This document shows, in pieces, positions 1 through 6,285 of a DNA stretch of 7,981 nucleotides (positions are counted from its first letter, which is position 1; each line of letters begins with the position of its first letter). Source of the stretch: Syntrophobacterales bacterium (GTDB taxonomy: Bacteria > Desulfobacterota > Syntrophorhabdia > Syntrophorhabdales > WCHB1-27); the NCBI GenBank assembly GCA_017881765.1, contig JADGQN010000216.1:1-7981 (forward strand), written 5' to 3'. Position numbers and translations under genes: made by a program. Under the pieces are notes generated by a model. The model was not told the DNA's origin. It saw only the letters and a program-made list of their open reading frames with translations, and did not search any database.

Positions 1-24
1 ACAAAGGCTGGGTAAGAAAAACCG

Positions 25-1050
25 ATGAATATGCCCCGTTTCGAGTTCTTGAATCCCACAACGGTTAAGGATGCACTCTCGTTGATGAGCGAGCACGGGA
101 AAAACCTTCGGGTGCTCGCCGGTGGCACCGAGATCTTCGGAAGGATGAAACACGGCCTTGTGAGCCCGGCATACGTTATGAGCTTAAAAGGGGTGAAAGC
201 CCTCGCCGGCATCAAAGAAAGAAAAGGTGCGCTTGTTGTCGGCGCTGCTACGACACTCAGCGAGATTGCCGAGTCGCGTGTCATCGCCGACTTCGCTGAA
301 TCGGTCAGCGAAGCAGCCGGTCTTGTGGCTGCCCCGGCCATCCGGAACGTGGCGACCCTGGCGGGCAATCTGCTTCAGGATAGCCGGTGCCTGTTCTATA
401 ACCAGTCGGAGCTTGCAAGGAAAGGGTTCGGTCCCTGCTACAAACTCGGCGGGGGGATTTGCCACGCCGTGAAGGGTAGCAAGCGCTGCTTAAGCGTCTA
501 CCAGGGCGACCTCGCGCCGGCTCTCATCGCCGTCGGGGCGCAAGTAAAGATACAGAAAACGGGATTGTCCCGCACCGTACCAATCGAAGATCTCTTTTCC
601 GGTAAAGGAAAAAATCCCGTCGGGCTTGCCCGGGAGGAGCTGTTAACAGAGGTGATACTCCCCGTCCGCAAGGCCCGCTCCGCGTCCGCTTACCAGAAAT
701 TGAGGGTAAGAGGATCGATCGATTACCCGCTGGCCTCGGCAGCGGTCTTCGTCTCGGCGGGAAAGGACGGCGCGATTGAGGATGCCCGGATTATCCTTGG
801 TGCGGCGGGAGCCGCTCCCAAAGTAGCTAAAGAGGCGGCCGGCGCGATCCTCGGTAAAAAACCGCGGGATATCGATCAGGACATGGATCTGCAGCAGATA
901 GCCTTGCTTGCCGTGAAGGCGGTCGAAGTCGTGGAGAATCTTGCTCTTGCGCCGTCATACCGGAGGAAGATGGCAGCGGTCATGACAAAGAGGGCCCTGG
1001 AAAGAGCACTGGAAAGTCTCAGACAAGCGGAGCATGCGGGACATGCGTAA
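25..1050 (+). CDS. hcrB: FAD-binding (beta) subunit of a 4-hydroxybenzoyl-CoA reductase-type molybdoenzyme
   Basis: This is the FAD subunit of a xanthine-oxidase-family enzyme; it passes electrons between the small Fe-S subunit and, in the reductase subgroup, an extra [4Fe-4S] cluster. Seen in the 341-residue product: an FAD-loop motif LAGGTE at residues 31-36, a second flavin motif TLAGN at 111-115 preceded by IRNV, and an insertion of about 40 residues carrying four cysteines (C122, C138, C146, C155). Ordinary xanthine or CO dehydrogenase FAD subunits lack this insertion. In 4-hydroxybenzoyl-CoA reductase the equivalent cysteines hold a low-potential [4Fe-4S] cluster used to feed electrons to the substrate. 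Length is close to, slightly above, the known beta subunit (about 320-330). Start: ATG 25 or ATG 31 are both possible; GGGTAAG at 10-16 is a weak ribosome site for ATG 25. An upstream frame closes with TAA at 13-15, so another gene may end there. The 3' end overlaps the next gene. Confidence 0.85.
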   Translation: MNMPRFEFLNPTTVKDALSLMSEHGKNLRVLAGGTEIFGRMKHGLVSPAYVMSLKGVKALAGIKERKGALVVGAATTLSEIAESRVIADFAESVSEAAGLVAAPAIRNVATLAGNLLQDSRCLFYNQSELARKGFGPCYKLGGGICHAVKGSKRCLSVYQGDLAPALIAVGAQVKIQKTGLSRTVPIEDLFSGKGKNPVGLAREELLTEVILPVRKARSASAYQKLRVRGSIDYPLASAAVFVSAGKDGAIEDARIILGAAGAAPKVAKEAAGAILGKKPRDIDQDMDLQQIALLAVKAVEVVENLALAPSYRRKMAAVMTKRALERALESLRQAEHAGHA

Positions 1051-1609
1051 GCTGGTCAGGAATAAGCGCGCCGTGAAGCAGTCCACGAAAAAGGCCGCGA
1101 ACCGAGCCGTGAAACAGCCTATGGAACAGGCCATGAGAGTGGAAAAGAGAAAAGTACTATTGCACGTCAACAGGGAAGAGCATGAACTTCTCATCTATCC
1201 GCACCGGACCCTGGCCGAGGTGCTGAGGAACGAACTGCAACTCACCGGGACCAAGCAGAGTTGCAGCGAAGGGGCTTGCGGTACCTGTACGATCCTGCTC
1301 GACGGTATTCCCGTGCGCTCATGTCTCCTGCTGGCCGCTGATGCTGAAGGGAAAGAGATCACCACCATTGAGGGGCTTGCACAGAACGGGAAACTCCATC
1401 CTATTCAGGAGGCCTTCGTCGACCACTACGCGATCCAGTGTGGCTTCTGCACCCCCGGCATGATCTTGACCGCCAAGGCGCTGCTTGATAAGAACCCGCA
1501 CCCGACTGAAGAGGAGATTCGAAACGCTATTTCCGGCAACATCTGCCGGTGCACGGGGTACGCGAAAATCGTAGAGGCCATCAAAGCCGCCTCGGAGATG
1601 GCGAGATAA
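1043..1609 (+). CDS. hcrC: 2x[2Fe-2S] (gamma) subunit of the 4-hydroxybenzoyl-CoA reductase-type enzyme, with basic N-terminal extension
   Basis: This small electron-transfer subunit carries two [2Fe-2S] clusters. Counting from ATG 1043 (188 residues), the N-terminal plant-ferredoxin-like cluster uses C74, C79, C82 and C94 (CSEGACGTC plus a later Cys). The C-terminal helical cluster uses C133, C136, C168 and C170 (CGFC and CRC), the standard pattern for the family. Start choice: ATG 1034 lies only 1 nt after GGAG (1029-1032), whereas ATG 1043 is 10 nt after it and overlaps the end of the FAD gene by 8 nt, so 1043 is preferred. ATG 1133 would give a family-typical length of about 158 residues but has a poor ribosome site. 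The extra 30 or so residues are rich in Lys/Arg and include RAVKQ twice, 12 residues apart, apparently from a tandem duplication. Whether this extension is translated is uncertain; the downstream assignment is firm. Confidence 0.85.
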   Translation: MRKLVRNKRAVKQSTKKAANRAVKQPMEQAMRVEKRKVLLHVNREEHELLIYPHRTLAEVLRNELQLTGTKQSCSEGACGTCTILLDGIPVRSCLLLAADAEGKEITTIEGLAQNGKLHPIQEAFVDHYAIQCGFCTPGMILTAKALLDKNPHPTEEEIRNAISGNICRCTGYAKIVEAIKAASEMAR

Positions 1610-1611
1610 TT

Positions 1612-3897
1612 ATGACGCAATACTCTCTCGTCGGCAAGGATATGAAGCGAGTCGATGCCATTGCCAAGGCAACAGGACAGGCCTTGTTTACGGCAGATCT
1701 CGCGCTACCCCGGATGCTTTACGGCAAGGCGCTTCGCTCGCCCTATCCTCACGCAAGGATACTCGGCATCGATACTTCCAGGGCCGTCAAACTCCCCGGC
1801 GTAAAGGCAGTGGTAACGGGGCATGACAGCTCTGATGAAAAATGGGGCGTCTTTCGATACACGCAGGATCAGCGTTTCCTATCCATCGATAAGGTTCGCT
1901 ATATCGGCGAGGAGATAGCCGCCGTTGCGGCTGTCGACGAAGATACGGCCTCCGAGGCGCTCGGTCTCATCAAGGTTGAGTATGAAGAGTTGCCGGCCAT
2001 TTTCTCCGTGGACGATGCGCTCAAACCTGATGCGCCCATCATCCACGAAAACTACCAGGGAAATATCAATATACATGTGAAGATAGATGTCGGCGACGTG
2101 GAAAAAGGCTTCAAGGAATCGTACCTCGTGAGAGAGGATACCTTTGATGCCCCCGAGGAATCTTACTTCCAGGCTGAACCGTACGCGGTGGTCGCCCAGT
2201 TTGACAACGCGGGTAACCTGGAAATCTGGATGCCGAATGGAGGCCCTCACCTCAAGGCAAAGCCGCTGGCGAACGTGTTCAAGATGCCGCTCAACAAAGT
2301 ACGCGTGCGCAAAATAACCATAGGCGGTGCGTTCGGCGGAAGGTCGGAGATCTCTCCCGCGGACGTGATGTGTGCCCTTCTCGCACGGAAATCCCAACGG
2401 CCCGTGAAGATCGTGTACACACGTGAAGAAAACACGATTGCAACGCGTCAGGCACACGGCATGAAGGCGACCATCAGAACCGGGGTCGACCGTGAAGGGC
2501 GCGTCCAGGCCCGTGACGTCACCTGCTACATGGATGGCGGGGCCTATTCTAGCACGGGGCCCATCGCCACCAGTGTGCCATTTCTGTGCATGGAGCAGGC
2601 CTACCGCATGGAGAATGTCCGTTACAACGGATACCGTGTATTCACCAATAAGCCTATCCGCGGTATGTACCGCTGCCACGGCAGAGCCTTCGCGTGCGGC
2701 GTGGACCTGCAGATCGACATGCTGGGCGAAGAGTTGGGCATAGACCCCGTGACCATGCGCCTGCGCAACGCCCGGCAACCCGGTGATTACACGCCCACAA
2801 AGTCATACGTGGGAAGCTGCGGTATGACCGAGACTATAGTAAAGTCGGCTGAAGCGGCCCGCTGGAAAGAGCGATGGGGAAAACTACCTCCTTTCCACGG
2901 CATCGGCATCGGCTGCAACTCCGTTCAGACTGGATTTCCCATGGGCATCAGGGGTGGGTCAGAGGCATTTATCAAATTCAACGAGGACGGCGGCATTACG
3001 GTTATTTCCGGTGTCGTCGATAACGGCCAAGGCAATGAAACGATGCTCGTTCAGATTGCCGCCGAGGAACTGGGCCTCAAGCCCGAGGACGTCCAGCTCA
3101 TCTCCGCGGACACCGAAGTAACGCCCAGTGACCCGGGCTCCTATTCCATGGTCTCGACCTTTGTCGGGGGCAACGCGGTAAGACTCGCCGCGCAAGACGC
3201 AAAGCAAAAGCTCTTTGTACTGGCCGCAAAAGCGCTGGAGGCGAAACCGGAAGACCTGATCGCTAAAGACAGAAAGATCATGGTCAAGGGCGAGCCCGAG
3301 CGAAGCCTGTCCCTAACGCGTGCCGTCCGCCTGGGGCTTTCCAAAGGCCAGTCGATCAGCGGACAAGGCGCCTACTGGCCCAAAGTGGACTCACGGCGCG
3401 AATGGGTGGAAAATCCCGTCGGCCAGCTCTCTGAAGCATTCTCCTTCGGTACGACTATCGTAGAGGTGGGGGTGGACCCGGAAACCGGCCAAGTCAAGGT
3501 ACTTGAAGCATGGGCAGCCCAGGACGTAGGCTACGCCCTGAATCCCAAGATCATCGAGAGCCAGTTTGAGGGGGGGCTGGCGATGGGTGGTCAGGGAGGC
3601 ATGCTCACCGAGTACCACATTCTCGACCGGGGAAGGGTCCTCAACCCCACCCAGCTTGAATACAAGCTACCGCTCGCCTGCGATATGCCGAAGATTAACA
3701 ATATCATCGTGGAGACGTTTGACCCCAACGGGCCTTACGGCGCAAAAGAAGCCGGCATGTCGATAGCCATGTCCGCGGCCCAGGCGTATAGCGCCGCGAT
3801 ATGCAACGCGATCGGGACTTACATCCACGAGTTTCCCATCACTCCCGACAAGATACTGAAAGCGATCGAGGAGAAGAGCAAGCGGGAGGGGAAATGA
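1612..3897 (+). CDS. hcrA: Molybdopterin-binding catalytic (alpha) subunit, 4-hydroxybenzoyl-CoA reductase / xanthine dehydrogenase family
   Basis: This is the molybdenum catalytic subunit, 761 residues, close to the known alpha subunit (about 770). Visible motifs: GGAFGGR at 238-244 (cofactor-binding glycine loop), an Arg-containing loop YRCHGR around R354, NGQG at 471-474, and GAKEAG with Glu713 at the position of the catalytic glutamate in xanthine oxidases. The start is ATG 1612, 2 nt after the stop of the small subunit, with GGAG at 1594-1597; the frame is open upstream to 1549 but that part overlaps the Fe-S gene and looks unlike the family. By hand alignment with bovine xanthine oxidase, the active-site Gln region reads EESYF (E182-E183) and RGFGG reads RCHGR, so substrate or chemistry may differ from the model enzymes. 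Family membership is firm. The reductase assignment comes mainly from the neighbouring FAD subunit, and 4-hydroxybenzoyl-CoA as substrate is an inference. Confidence 0.85.
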   Translation: MTQYSLVGKDMKRVDAIAKATGQALFTADLALPRMLYGKALRSPYPHARILGIDTSRAVKLPGVKAVVTGHDSSDEKWGVFRYTQDQRFLSIDKVRYIGEEIAAVAAVDEDTASEALGLIKVEYEELPAIFSVDDALKPDAPIIHENYQGNINIHVKIDVGDVEKGFKESYLVREDTFDAPEESYFQAEPYAVVAQFDNAGNLEIWMPNGGPHLKAKPLANVFKMPLNKVRVRKITIGGAFGGRSEISPADVMCALLARKSQRPVKIVYTREENTIATRQAHGMKATIRTGVDREGRVQARDVTCYMDGGAYSSTGPIATSVPFLCMEQAYRMENVRYNGYRVFTNKPIRGMYRCHGRAFACGVDLQIDMLGEELGIDPVTMRLRNARQPGDYTPTKSYVGSCGMTETIVKSAEAARWKERWGKLPPFHGIGIGCNSVQTGFPMGIRGGSEAFIKFNEDGGITVISGVVDNGQGNETMLVQIAAEELGLKPEDVQLISADTEVTPSDPGSYSMVSTFVGGNAVRLAAQDAKQKLFVLAAKALEAKPEDLIAKDRKIMVKGEPERSLSLTRAVRLGLSKGQSISGQGAYWPKVDSRREWVENPVGQLSEAFSFGTTIVEVGVDPETGQVKVLEAWAAQDVGYALNPKIIESQFEGGLAMGGQGGMLTEYHILDRGRVLNPTQLEYKLPLACDMPKINNIIVETFDPNGPYGAKEAGMSIAMSAAQAYSAAICNAIGTYIHEFPITPDKILKAIEEKSKREGK

Positions 3898-4337
3898 AGA
3901 TAGAAAAAATCGACCACATCTGCTTTGCGGTCGAAGACCTCGAGAAGACAAAGAAGATATACAAAGAGAATCTGGGTCTCGTGCCGGCGGTTGAGTACGT
4001 TGCAGAATCCGAGTTTATTAAGGTGGCGCGCTATTATATCGGCGACGTAGCGGTGGAATTGATGGAATCGACAACCGCTGAAGGCGAGGTTGCGAAATTT
4101 ATCAAGAAAAGGGGTGAGGGAGTTTTCCTCATCTCCTATAAGGTAGAAGATCTCGACGGAGCTTTAGCCGAGCTCAAGGCAAAGGGCGCCGACCTGATCG
4201 ATAAGGAACCACGCGCGCTCTTTGGCACTCGTTATGCCTTCATACAGAAGCCGAACCAGCTTTGCGGGGTGCTTACGGAACTCATCGAAGGAGATTTTGA
4301 CATAACCCGGGTACAGGAAGCGGGACGTAAGACGTGA
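3894..4337 (+). CDS. VOC (glyoxalase/methylmalonyl-CoA epimerase-like) family protein with incomplete metal site
   Basis: The 147-residue product has two beta-alpha-beta modules of the vicinal oxygen chelate fold. The first starts KIDHICFAVEDL (from residue 5), the second GEGVFLISYKVEDL (from residue 74). The overall pattern, including KFIKKRGEG, a DKEPR segment and a GVLTELIE ending, resembles methylmalonyl-CoA epimerase. Metal ligands by alignment: H8, E55 (Gln or Glu position) and E129 are present, but the His opening the second module (HH in epimerases) is F78-L79, so the usual metal site looks incomplete. True epimerase activity is therefore doubtful; a role on a CoA thioester made by the upstream enzyme is a guess. 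The start ATG 3894 overlaps the preceding stop as ATGA and sits 2 nt after GGGAGGGG (3884-3891), which favours it over the in-frame ATG at 3801 lying inside the upstream gene. Confidence 0.8.
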   Translation: MKIEKIDHICFAVEDLEKTKKIYKENLGLVPAVEYVAESEFIKVARYYIGDVAVELMESTTAEGEVAKFIKKRGEGVFLISYKVEDLDGALAELKAKGADLIDKEPRALFGTRYAFIQKPNQLCGVLTELIEGDFDITRVQEAGRKT

Positions 4338-4361
4338 CCGCAAAAAATTTGGATGTTCTAA

Positions 4362-4378
4362 GGGCCTGGGTAGGGCCC
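4362..4378. repeat. Small GC hairpin between the VOC gene and dctP
   Basis: GGGCC (4362-4366) and GGCCC (4374-4378) can form a 5-bp stem with a 7-nt loop in the 66-nt gap before dctP. No run of T follows, so it is not a convincing terminator. Nothing else is recognisable in the gap apart from the dctP ribosome site. Confidence 0.3.
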
Positions 4379-4403
4379 ATGATCAACTAAAAAGGGGGTA
4401 GTT

Positions 4404-5435
4404 ATGCTTCTCAAGAAAACGCTCGTGATGTGTTTGGGAATCAGTTTACTGATGGGTGCAGCCCTTGTCGTACCGCGTCCGGCCGAGGCCCAGCAGAAGA
4501 TAACCTTGACGTACGCAAATTTTCCTCCGGCAACAACGTTCCCCTGTGTCCAGATGGAAAGATGGGCAACGGAAGTACAAAAAAGGACCAACAACGCCGT
4601 CTCGGTAAAGACATTCCCGGGTGGCACGCTCCTCGCTGCCAAGAACATATTTGACGGCGTCATCACCGGCACGGCAGATATCGGAAACTTTGCGATGAGC
4701 TATCAGCCGGGCCGCTTCCCTGTTTCCGAAGCAGTCGATCTTCCCATCGGCTTCACCAGCGCAAGGGCGGCCAGTCTTGCCCTCTATGACATCGTTGAGA
4801 AGTATCCAAAGGAATTCGAAAAAGTAAAGATCCTGACCCTCTTCACCTGCCCGCCCGCGGACTTCATGACGAAGACTCCGGTAAAATCCCTGAAAGACCT
4901 TAAGGGGATGGAACTGCGTGTTTCGGGTACGGGGGCGGAAGTTATCACTAAACTCGGGGGCACTCCCGTTGCCATGCCCCAGTCGGAGACACCCGAGGCC
5001 ATCCAGAAAGGCGTAGTGAAGGGCATCGTCTCCTCGATGGAGATACTGAAGGACTTCAACTTCGCCGCTTATTGCCCGTACGCGACTGAAGCGAACCTCT
5101 TTGTGGTTACCTTTGCCGTTGTGATGAACAAGGACAAATGGAATGCCATGCCGGCTAACGTCAAAAAGGTGCTGGATGATCTGAAGCGAGAGCAGGCGGA
5201 TTGGACCGGCAAGTACGTGGATGATCACGTTAAGGAAGCCCTTGCATGGTCAAAGGAGAAGTACAATCATCAGGTCTTCCGGTTACCGGCCGCCGAATAT
5301 TCTGAAATCCCGAAGCTCGTCAAACCGATGATGGACGAGTACGTCAAGAGGGTAACCCCACAGGGAACGCCGGGAGATCAGGTCCTCAGCGACCTTTACA
5401 AGCTTAAGGATAAATACGAAAAACAGTTCAAGTAA
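4404..5435 (+). CDS. dctP: TRAP transporter substrate-binding protein, DctP family
   Basis: This is the periplasmic solute receptor of a tripartite ATP-independent transporter; it captures an organic acid and delivers it to the DctQM membrane pair. The 343-residue product begins with a signal peptide: basic MLLKK, a hydrophobic core to about residue 23, and a likely signal-peptidase I cut after AEA at residue 29. The mature part has DctP-family features: a FPGGTL segment (71-76), SLKDLKG followed by LRVSG with Arg172 in the position of the conserved arginine that salt-bridges substrate carboxylates, a VVKGIVSS segment, and a Lys-rich C-terminus. The start has a good ribosome site (AAGGGGG at about 4392-4397). 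The ligand cannot be read from sequence; the neighbouring aromatic acyl-CoA-type reductase suggests an aromatic or related carboxylate. It lies 66 nt after the VOC gene, so it may be co-transcribed with the enzyme genes. Confidence 0.9.
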   Translation: MLLKKTLVMCLGISLLMGAALVVPRPAEAQQKITLTYANFPPATTFPCVQMERWATEVQKRTNNAVSVKTFPGGTLLAAKNIFDGVITGTADIGNFAMSYQPGRFPVSEAVDLPIGFTSARAASLALYDIVEKYPKEFEKVKILTLFTCPPADFMTKTPVKSLKDLKGMELRVSGTGAEVITKLGGTPVAMPQSETPEAIQKGVVKGIVSSMEILKDFNFAAYCPYATEANLFVVTFAVVMNKDKWNAMPANVKKVLDDLKREQADWTGKYVDDHVKEALAWSKEKYNHQVFRLPAAEYSEIPKLVKPMMDEYVKRVTPQGTPGDQVLSDLYKLKDKYEKQFK

Positions 5436-5471
5436 GAGAGCGTTTGTCGGTTGGCGAAAAAGAATAATTTT

Positions 5472-5519
5472 ATCGCAGATGTACGCAGATAAAGGCACGG
5501 GGAGAGATAATCGCAGATG
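5472..5519. repeat. CGCAGAT short direct repeats
   Basis: CGCAGAT occurs at 5474-5480, 5484-5490 and 5512-5518. The first two are exactly 10 nt apart, about one helical turn. The longer unit ATCGCAGATG occurs at 5472-5481 and 5510-5519. The first pair also lies inside TTTATC (5469-5474) and GATAAA (5488-5493) inverted arms. From memory, spaced CGCAGAT copies recur in intergenic DNA of many environmental bacteria, but I cannot name a family. Confidence 0.6.
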
Positions 5520-5527
5520 AGTTGGTT

Positions 5528-5566
5528 TGTGGACAGCATTGTGATACTGCGTCAATCCTGTCCACA
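5528..5566. repeat. Long imperfect inverted repeat (hairpin) in dctP-dctQ spacer
   Basis: TGTGGACAG (5528-5536) is the perfect reverse complement of CTGTCCACA (5558-5566). After one C-C mismatch the stem continues with ATTG (5538-5541) against CAAT (5553-5556), leaving an 11-nt loop, for a 13-bp stem in total. It is not followed by a T run, so a role as an RNA-stabilising or processing hairpin protecting dctP mRNA is more plausible than intrinsic termination; this role is inferred. Confidence 0.6.
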
Positions 5567-5643
5567 CCGTTGCGCTCCGCGCATGCGGGCCATCCGCAGT
5601 TATCATAGCCCTTATCCGCTCTTACTAAGGAGTTCATGGGTAA

Positions 5644-5731
5644 GGCCCCCTCACCCGCGCCCTCTCCCGCCGGGGGAGAGGGTTGTAATATTTCCCCGCC
5701 CTTGAGGGGAGGGGACGAAGGGGAGGGTGAC
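5644..5731. repeat. GC-rich double-hairpin palindromic element (REP-like)
   Basis: Hairpin one is CCCTCTCCC (5660-5668) against GGGAGAGGG (5674-5682), a perfect 9-bp stem with a 5-nt loop. Hairpin two is CCCC plus CCC (5694-5697, 5699-5701) against GGG plus GGGG (5707-5709, 5711-5714) with one mismatch. An outer arm TCACCC (5651-5656) matches GGGTGA (5725-5730), so the whole can fold as a closed multibranch. From memory, CCCTCTCCC/GGGAGAGGG palindromes recur across many proteobacterial genomes as REP-like elements moved in trans. No transposase is present here. Confidence 0.6.
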
Positions 5732-5797
5732 GTATGTGGCTTTACCAATGACCGCATCAGTCTGTGCGATGAAGAAGTTGTGTCTGGAGGGAATGCC

Positions 5798-6283
5798 ATG
5801 AAGTTTCTCGAAACGCTAACCAACGTTCTTAACAAGATTCTTATGATTGCGGGCGGCATCGCCGTGCTCGCACTCATGACCCTTGCCACCGGCAACGTTG
5901 TACTCAGGGTCTTCCACTTTCCCTTTCGTGGAGCCTACGAGATCGTCTCCTTCCTTGGGGCCATCGTCATCGCCTTTGCCCTCGGGTACACTCAGAGAAG
6001 GAAAGATCACATTGTCGTGGAAATTCTGACCGAACGATTTCCAAAAAAACTGCAGAGAGGCATCGATACTTTCGCCTACCTCGTGATTACTATATTTTTC
6101 GCGGTTATCTCATGGCAGATTTTCGTCTGGGCCATGAAGATATACGTATCCCACGAGGTCTCAGAGACCCTGAAGGTGATTTACCATCCCTTCGTTTTTG
6201 CCGTTGCTCTGGCGTTTGCAGTCGTGTCCCTCACCACTTTTGTTGATTTCCTGAAGAACATATTCGTCCAGGAAGAGGAGTAA
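5798..6283 (+). CDS. dctQ: TRAP transporter small permease, DctQ family
   Basis: This is the small four-helix membrane subunit of the TRAP transporter. The 161-residue product has four predicted membrane segments at about 14-36, 48-64, 91-113 and 130-152. It carries the family signature around residues 44-80: RGAYEIVSFLGA followed by GYTQRRKDHIVVEILTERF. The start ATG 5798 is supported by a strong ribosome site (GGAGGG, 5786-5791) with 6-nt spacing and by a normal family N-terminus (MKFLETL). The alternative ATG at 5636 would add 54 residues translated from a palindromic repeat and has only 3 nt between GGAG and ATG, so it is rejected. The gene ends 2 nt before dctM, which implies coupled translation of the two membrane subunits. 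Confidence 0.9.
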   Translation: MKFLETLTNVLNKILMIAGGIAVLALMTLATGNVVLRVFHFPFRGAYEIVSFLGAIVIAFALGYTQRRKDHIVVEILTERFPKKLQRGIDTFAYLVITIFFAVISWQIFVWAMKIYVSHEVSETLKVIYHPFVFAVALAFAVVSLTTFVDFLKNIFVQEEE

Positions 6284-6285
6284 AC

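Larger units (their letters stand above)
5436..5797. other. Repeat-rich 362-nt spacer between dctP and dctQ
   Basis: No convincing gene is present. The spacer holds, in order: CGCAGAT direct repeats (5472-5519), an imperfect 13-bp hairpin (5528-5566), a small TGCGC/GCGCA hairpin (5571-5583), and a GC-rich double-hairpin element (about 5644-5731), followed by the dctQ ribosome site CTGGAGGG (5784-5791). dctP and dctQ genes of TRAP operons are usually close together, so this looks like inserted repeat material. A frame is open from ATG 5636 into dctQ, but its translation (PSPAPSPAGGEG) is typical of translated palindromic repeats rather than protein. Confidence 0.7.

Noticed and set aside
1549..1611. 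Upstream extension of the catalytic subunit starting at ATG 1549
   Set aside because: It would overlap the Cys-rich end of the Fe-S subunit by 61 nt and gives a non-family N-terminus; ATG 1612 directly after the stop is better.
1879..2778. A 299-codon open frame on the minus strand inside the catalytic subunit gene
   Set aside because: It lies wholly opposite a well-supported gene and its translation is rich in His/Arg/Gly with no recognisable domain; it is a by-product of codon bias in the real gene.
3801..3893. Upstream extension of the VOC protein starting at ATG 3801
   Set aside because: It lies inside the catalytic subunit gene; the ATGA overlap at 3894 with GGGAGGGG just upstream gives a normal VOC N-terminus.
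4446..5228. A 260-codon open frame on the minus strand opposite dctP
   Set aside because: It is fully antisense to dctP, with no domain or plausible ribosome site.
5472..5519. CGCAGAT repeats as a CRISPR array
   Set aside because: The repeats are only 7-10 bp, with irregular 3- to 21-nt gaps between CGCAGAT copies and no cas genes.
5528..5566. The long spacer hairpin as an intrinsic terminator
   Set aside because: It is followed by CCGTTGCG rather than a T run.
5636..5797. N-terminal extension of DctQ from ATG 5636
   Set aside because: The encoded Pro/Gly/Ser-rich sequence is the translation of a palindromic repeat, and spacing from GGAG to ATG is only 3 nt. ATG 5798 has a strong ribosome site and a family-like start.
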